DNA of 10,494 nucleotides. Origin: an uncultured Clostridia bacterium. Lineage in GTDB: Bacteria; Bacillota; Clostridia; Peptostreptococcales; Anaerovoracaceae. The stretch spans positions 1-10,494 of the forward strand of contig CALIBC010000063.1 of NCBI GenBank assembly GCA_938045615.1. Reading direction: 5' to 3'. Positions 7,015 through 10,494 of this stretch are shown here, in pieces. The position numbers and the translations under genes are program-made. How positions within the stretch are numbered: position 1 is the stretch's first letter; every line of letters starts with the position of its first letter. The notes under the pieces were generated by a model. That model ran no database searches, had not been told where the DNA came from, and was given only the letters and a program-made list of their open reading frames with translations.

Positions 7015-7737
7015 ATGAAGTCTTTTTCGCAGTATTATCAAGACAAAGCAATTGACTTTGCGCTGAATAGAAAGCGGAATGGGATATTTCTTGATATTGG
7101 AGCTCATGATGGAGTTTCGTTGTCCAATACATTCTTTTTTGAGCGTAGCAGAAATTGGACAGGGCTATGTATCGAACCGATACCTGAGGTGTTCGCACGG
7201 TTACGGTCTAATCGTCATTGCTCTGTTTGGAATTGTTGCATCTTGGATGAAGAAAAAGAAGTGACATTCCGAAGTGTTTTTCCTCCATTGGAAATGTTGA
7301 GTGGCATTCTCGAGTTTTTCGATCAGAGGCATATTGACCGGATCAATGCTGAAGTGTCTATAATTGCTGATGGGCCGGGCTATCAGGATATTATGATTCC
7401 CGGACACAATATCAATCGCCTCTTAGAAACGCAGGGACTTTATGAAATCGATTATTGTAGTATAGATACTGAGGGGGCAGAAGTCAATATCGTGAAAAGT
7501 ATTGATTTTAACAGGATTAGAATACGCGCCTTTTCAATTGAGAATAATGATACAGCTGGTGAATTGAGAAACTATTTATCCTCTTTCGGATATGCCCGAT
7601 ACTCTTTAGGATCAGATGATCTATATATCAAAGGAAAGTATAGCTGGACTTTGGCTAAATATGTACAGTATCTCAATTCTAAAATTTGGATAAGAGCAAA
7701 GATAGATGCATTGTATCGAAAGTATATTAGAAGATAA
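7015..7737 (+). CDS. FkbM family SAM-dependent methyltransferase (third of three)
   Basis: The 240-residue product opens with 'FSQYYQDKAID', a start common in one FkbM subgroup, then SAM motif I 'FLDIGAHDGVSLSNT' at 25-39, 'WTGLCIEPIPEVF' at 48-60 with E54 as likely ribose ligand, a conserved 'EMLSGI' at 93-98, and 'YCSIDTEGAE' at 147-156. The last ~45 residues are basic and may hold the protein near the membrane or a partner; this is a guess. An AGAGGGA stretch 7-13 bases before the ATG may act as a ribosome site. The next gene starts 12 bases after the stop, as expected for an operon. Its subgroup differs from the first two FkbM proteins, which suggests a different acceptor or position. Confidence 0.9.
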   Translation: MKSFSQYYQDKAIDFALNRKRNGIFLDIGAHDGVSLSNTFFFERSRNWTGLCIEPIPEVFARLRSNRHCSVWNCCILDEEKEVTFRSVFPPLEMLSGILEFFDQRHIDRINAEVSIIADGPGYQDIMIPGHNINRLLETQGLYEIDYCSIDTEGAEVNIVKSIDFNRIRIRAFSIENNDTAGELRNYLSSFGYARYSLGSDDLYIKGKYSWTLAKYVQYLNSKIWIRAKIDALYRKYIRR

Positions 7738-7749
7738 ACTACTCGTCTG

Positions 7750-8694
7750 ATGTTGGTTCGCATTGTAAAGGACTGGCAATGGCCTGACATTTTTCAGCAA
7801 ACACCACAGAATAAAGGTGTTTGGGAGGGGATCCGTTTTACGGAGGAGGAGGTTGAGATGTGTGACCTTTTAGTAGTATTAAACGCTCCTCCCGCTAGAA
7901 TAAATACTAATTGCCCTATAGGAGCACGGTGGCTTTTTCTGCAAGAATCGCCGATCGATCTCTACCGATATTATCTAAAAATAGCTCCTTACTTTGATAA
8001 GTACTTTGGTTTTTGGAATCCAGCAGAAGTATCGAATATCATCAATACACAAACAGCGTTATCGTGGCATATAAAGAAGACGTATGACGAGCTTGTAAAG
8101 CTTTCACTAAAAGACGCATTAGAGGTAAAAAAAACAGCTGTGTCATGGGTGACGAGTAATGCTAAGCAGAAAGAAGGCCATCGGTTGAGAATGGCATTCA
8201 TGGATTTTCTACAGCAGCAGAAATTTCCATTTGATTTGTGGGGGCGCGGTTTTCGTTCGATCGATGATAAATTTGACGGGATATTTCCTTATAAATACAG
8301 TATTGCTATTGAAAATTATTCTTGCGATGATTATTGGACGGAAAAAATTGCCGACTGTTTTCTATCATGGACACTGCCTATCTACTACGGAGCCAAGAAT
8401 ATTACTCGCTATTTCCCAGAAGAATCAATGTTATTGATTGATCCGAACAGGCCGGAGTATTCGTTGCAGCGAATAAAAGAGGCAATGGCAGCAGATTATT
8501 ACGAAACTCATTTAGATTACATAAAAGAAGCTCGCGAATTGACCTTGAATAAATACCAGTTCTTTCCATGGATAAAGCACTTACTAAATCAATCGCAAAT
8601 TGATTTCTCTAAAAAAGAACTAGTCGATATACCTGCTAATCGACCACCGAAACGCTCACTTTGGCGTCGATTAAAACGAGTTCTATTTGAGTGA
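7750..8694 (+). CDS. GT10 family fucosyltransferase (alpha-1,3/4-type)
   Basis: The 314-residue protein carries the GT10 C-terminal nucleotide-sugar domain (PF00852): 'YKYSIAIENYSCDDYWTEKI' at 181-200, then 'PIYYGAKNITRYFPEESMLLID' split over 210-231. E188, N189, E198 and K199 match the family's conserved donor-binding ENxxxxxYxTEK core. 'FDLWGRGF' near 161-168 corresponds to the 'vDvyG'-like strand that precedes it. GT10 enzymes transfer L-fucose from GDP-fucose to GlcNAc or glucose in alpha-1,3 or alpha-1,4 linkage; the exact acceptor and linkage cannot be read here. The C-terminus is basic ('PPKRSLWRRLKRVLF'), as in some bacterial GT10 enzymes where it mediates membrane contact. No break is seen. 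With the GT11 gene dead, this is the only intact fucosyltransferase in the window. Confidence 0.9.
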   Translation: MLVRIVKDWQWPDIFQQTPQNKGVWEGIRFTEEEVEMCDLLVVLNAPPARINTNCPIGARWLFLQESPIDLYRYYLKIAPYFDKYFGFWNPAEVSNIINTQTALSWHIKKTYDELVKLSLKDALEVKKTAVSWVTSNAKQKEGHRLRMAFMDFLQQQKFPFDLWGRGFRSIDDKFDGIFPYKYSIAIENYSCDDYWTEKIADCFLSWTLPIYYGAKNITRYFPEESMLLIDPNRPEYSLQRIKEAMAADYYETHLDYIKEARELTLNKYQFFPWIKHLLNQSQIDFSKKELVDIPANRPPKRSLWRRLKRVLFE

Positions 8695-8696
8695 CA

Positions 8697-9863
8697 ATGA
8701 AGGAATTAGCAATAATTATAAGCTATCGAAATCGTGATATTGGGCGAGTAAAGCGATGTTTAGATTCGCTTTCCATCCAATCCTTTAAAGATTTTGACGT
8801 CTTTTTTGTTGATTACGGAAGTGATATATTTTATACGAAGCAACTACGACCTATACTTGAGTCATATCGTTTTGTTAATTATCGTCGTCTTGCTACAGAC
8901 GGGTATCCATGGAATAAGTCGCATGCGTTAAATTTTGGCATTCGCCTATCATCATCTAATTATATACTTATCGGAGATATTGACTTGATTTATTCTCCGG
9001 ATGCTATTTCAGGATTGATGGAAAAAGCGGCTCCCAAGCGAATCGTTTTTGGGAGTATGTTCTATTTAGGGAGATCCTTTTCGGCCTGGGATCGACTGTT
9101 CTCTTTTCCATTATCGAAATTCAAAGATTCTGGAGACGAACCAATCGGAGCAATTTATTTAGTCTATCGTTCGGATTTGGAATCAATTAACGGCTTTGAT
9201 GAGTATTATTGTTTTTGGGGGGTAGAAGATCGAGATGTAGATTGTCGAATGCGATTGATTGGTGCCATACCTATACAGTTAGATAAATACAGATACCCTA
9301 TTTTTCATCAATGGCATCCGTTCGTTTCCGATCGGAAACGTGGCTTTTTCCCTGAAAAATGGTGGGATACGATCAATATCTATTTTTCTTTGAATCGCGA
9401 TCGCCCGATTCGCAACGAAAATGGATGGGGGAAATATATCCGACCGGAAGATCGACCTATTTTTACCGCTGAGGTCGTTGAGACATTGATATATTCTTCT
9501 TATGGTCGTTCTTATCAAAAGGCTCAAGAGATCGATCGTATTGTAGAGAAACTGAATGCATTAAATGAGAATGAATGTCTTCAGATTATTCTAAGGAAGA
9601 GGACAATGGGAGTCCTTTCATTTAGTTTGGTGCGATACGTCAATCTATTGATTCGGATATGTCGGCTACGTCTTGGTATAGATTATATCGAGAATGTTGA
9701 AAAAGAAAAATACTTTTATTCAGCAGACATGTTCTATGTGGTATGGCAACTTATACGCACCCAAGGTTTAATACGTGATTATTCAATGATAGAAGAAAAT
9801 GGTGGTATAACAATACGTCTGATGAGAGGAATATCTTTATCGCAACAACTCATCTCGCAGTGA
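8697..9863 (+). CDS. GT2-type glycosyltransferase with galactosyltransferase-like C-terminal motif
   Basis: From ATG 8697 the product is 388 residues. A GT-A fold occupies about 1-200: 'AIIISYRNR' (5-13), 'DVFFVDYGSD' (34-43), 'PWNKSHALNFGIRL' (71-84), a DxD-type metal/donor site 'GDIDLIYSP' (93-101), and 'GFDEYYCFWGVEDRDVDCRM' (166-185), which matches the GT7C / chondroitin-synthase-type motif where WGxEDxD helps bind acceptor and metal. Residues 250-388 are predicted mostly helical and I do not recognise them. An in-frame GTG at 8691 overlaps the previous stop as GTGA and is an alternative start adding two residues. It is the last gene of the block. It most likely adds a hexose or N-acetylhexosamine; donor and acceptor are unknown. 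Confidence 0.88.
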   Translation: MKELAIIISYRNRDIGRVKRCLDSLSIQSFKDFDVFFVDYGSDIFYTKQLRPILESYRFVNYRRLATDGYPWNKSHALNFGIRLSSSNYILIGDIDLIYSPDAISGLMEKAAPKRIVFGSMFYLGRSFSAWDRLFSFPLSKFKDSGDEPIGAIYLVYRSDLESINGFDEYYCFWGVEDRDVDCRMRLIGAIPIQLDKYRYPIFHQWHPFVSDRKRGFFPEKWWDTINIYFSLNRDRPIRNENGWGKYIRPEDRPIFTAEVVETLIYSSYGRSYQKAQEIDRIVEKLNALNENECLQIILRKRTMGVLSFSLVRYVNLLIRICRLRLGIDYIENVEKEKYFYSADMFYVVWQLIRTQGLIRDYSMIEENGGITIRLMRGISLSQQLISQ

Positions 9864-9883
9864 TGCTGTTACTGTTGTTATTA

Positions 9884-10012
9884 TAATGGAATCTCATTCA
9901 TAGATGTAGCTGTGATCGTTGCCGTAACGAACCGTCCCGCAGAAAAATTGCAGGTGGCGTTACTGTAACGATTTTTTCTACAGAAAAGGAGCAACAGACG
10001 TTTCCATAACGA
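9884..10012. repeat. Degenerate 41-bp periodic repeat with three CGTT-N5-AACG palindromes
   Basis: TAACGA occurs at 9925, 9966 and 10007, exactly 41 bases apart. CAGAAAA occurs at 9940 and 9981, also 41 apart, and a related CATAGAT stands at 9899. Each unit junction forms a small palindrome, CGTT-N5-AACG, at 9917-9929, 9958-9970 and 9999-10011. The spacers differ, so only these blocks are kept. A 41-bp step is close to four DNA helical turns, which would place the palindromes on the same face, as for an array of protein-binding sites. The pattern is seen in the sequence; the operator role is inference. Confidence 0.55.
9958..9977 (+). terminator. Possible weak terminator after the glycan block
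   Basis: CGTTA-CTG-TAACG is followed by A and six T's (9972-9977), about 95 bases after the last glycan gene. The stem is only 5 bp and also belongs to the 41-bp repeat series, so the T-run may be coincidence. Confidence 0.35.
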
Positions 10013-10035
10013 ATTGACAAATAGCATGTTTTGAT

Positions 10036-10042
10036 GGGAGGA
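10036..10042 (+). promoter_or_regulatory. Strong Shine-Dalgarno sequence
   Basis: GGGAGGA ends 9 bases before the ATG at 10052 and fixes that start. Such a strong site contrasts with the other genes in this window, which mostly lack one. Confidence 0.6.
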
Positions 10043-10051
10043 ATAAGAAAA

Positions 10052-10494
10052 ATGAAGTATTTACACACGGCAAGTCGAACCACTGAGGTGGACGCCGTTT
10101 CTGATCAGATTGTTGCAATGTATGAAGCCCGAACGGCTCTGAAGACGGAACCATATCTTGCGGCTACAATGGCGACGTTGAAAAGCCAATCTGAGCAGAT
10201 TACGGAGGCGATTAAGCGGCTTAAGGTTCTGAGTGAGTTAGAAGATCTTGATGCTGTTCGAGATAGTGCGATCAGTGCATTAGGTCATGTGCTTAATGGG
10301 TATGCGAATATGCCGACAGACGATGCACGTCAACACACGCCGCCTCTGAAAAAAGTGTTTGATAATTATACGTTCTCTATTACTCGCGAAAATTATGAGA
10401 GTGAATCGTCTTTGATCGAATCGCTGCTTGCTGATTTGAGCGCAACGGCATTGCAAGTGCATATTACAGCGCTTCCGGGTGTGAGTGAGGCAAT
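10052..10494 (+). CDS. Hypothetical protein, possibly DUF6261, N-terminal part (cut by window edge)
   Basis: The frame from ATG 10052 stays open for 147 codons to the right edge. There is no signal peptide or membrane segment. The sequence is rich in Ala, Glu, Leu and Ser, and residues 10-85 look alpha-helical with possible coiled-coil character ('SEQITEAIKRLKVLSEL' at about 47-63); 'HVLNGYANMPTD' at 79-90 and 'VHITALPGVSEA' at the edge are further recognisable stretches. General resemblance to Bacteroidales DUF6261 proteins, which are short, helical and uncharacterised, is my impression and not a firm match. Base composition returns to a higher GC level than the glycan block, so it is probably unrelated to it. 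No function is proposed. Confidence 0.75.
   Translation, partial: MKYLHTASRTTEVDAVSDQIVAMYEARTALKTEPYLAATMATLKSQSEQITEAIKRLKVLSELEDLDAVRDSAISALGHVLNGYANMPTDDARQHTPPLKKVFDNYTFSITRENYESESSLIESLLADLSATALQVHITALPGVSEA

Noticed and set aside
9884..10012. CRISPR array or integron attC-type sites
   Set aside because: The conserved blocks are short and interrupted, unlike CRISPR repeats, there is no cas gene, and the GTT...AAC arrangement lacks the paired R/L boxes and any integrase gene nearby.
10280..10462. Minus-strand 60-codon ORF at the right end
   Set aside because: It is antisense to the open frame from 10052, which has a strong Shine-Dalgarno sequence and stays open to the edge.

Overview
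The window looks like a glycan-biosynthesis locus from a member of the Bacteroidota, most likely the order Bacteroidales. The evidence is: candidate -7 boxes of the TAnnTTTG type ahead of both divergent genes at the left, mostly weak Shine-Dalgarno signals, a Bacteroidetes-style secreted M1 aminopeptidase, and a typical dense run of low-GC glycosyltransferase, flippase and FkbM genes. The genus cannot be fixed from the sequence; a Tannerella/Porphyromonas-like oral or gut organism is only a guess.

Left part (1-2036). A GC-rich minus-strand gene for a secreted M1 aminopeptidase runs off the left edge. It is divergent from a plus-strand Gfo/Idh/MocA NAD(P)-dependent sugar oxidoreductase. The 241 bp between them hold a candidate -7 box on each strand and a structured repeat/hairpin element (869-910). 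A hairpin with a T-run follows the oxidoreductase.

Central part (2171-9863). This is a visibly AT-richer, same-strand, tightly packed block, probably one operon. In order it encodes a DUF268 methyltransferase-like protein, a Wzx-type flippase, an FkbM methyltransferase, a decayed GT11 alpha-1,2-fucosyltransferase pseudogene, two more FkbM methyltransferases, a GT10 alpha-1,3/4-fucosyltransferase-like protein and a GT2/GT7C-like glycosyltransferase. Together they could assemble, export and methylate a fucose-containing oligosaccharide. No polymerase, ligase or initiating sugar-phosphate transferase is in the window, so the glycan type (protein O-glycan, LPS O-chain or capsule) stays open.

Right part (9864-10494). 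A 188 bp spacer carries a degenerate 41-bp periodic repeat with three CGTT-N5-AACG palindromes. It leads to the 5' part of an unrelated, higher-GC hypothetical gene with a good Shine-Dalgarno sequence (possibly DUF6261), cut by the right edge.

The most noteworthy points are the fucosyltransferase pseudogene, which has two frameshifts (one in a G-tract) and an apparent in-frame loss in its HxRRGDY motif, the palindromic 41-bp repeat array, and the concentration of four methyltransferase-like genes around the fucosyltransferases.
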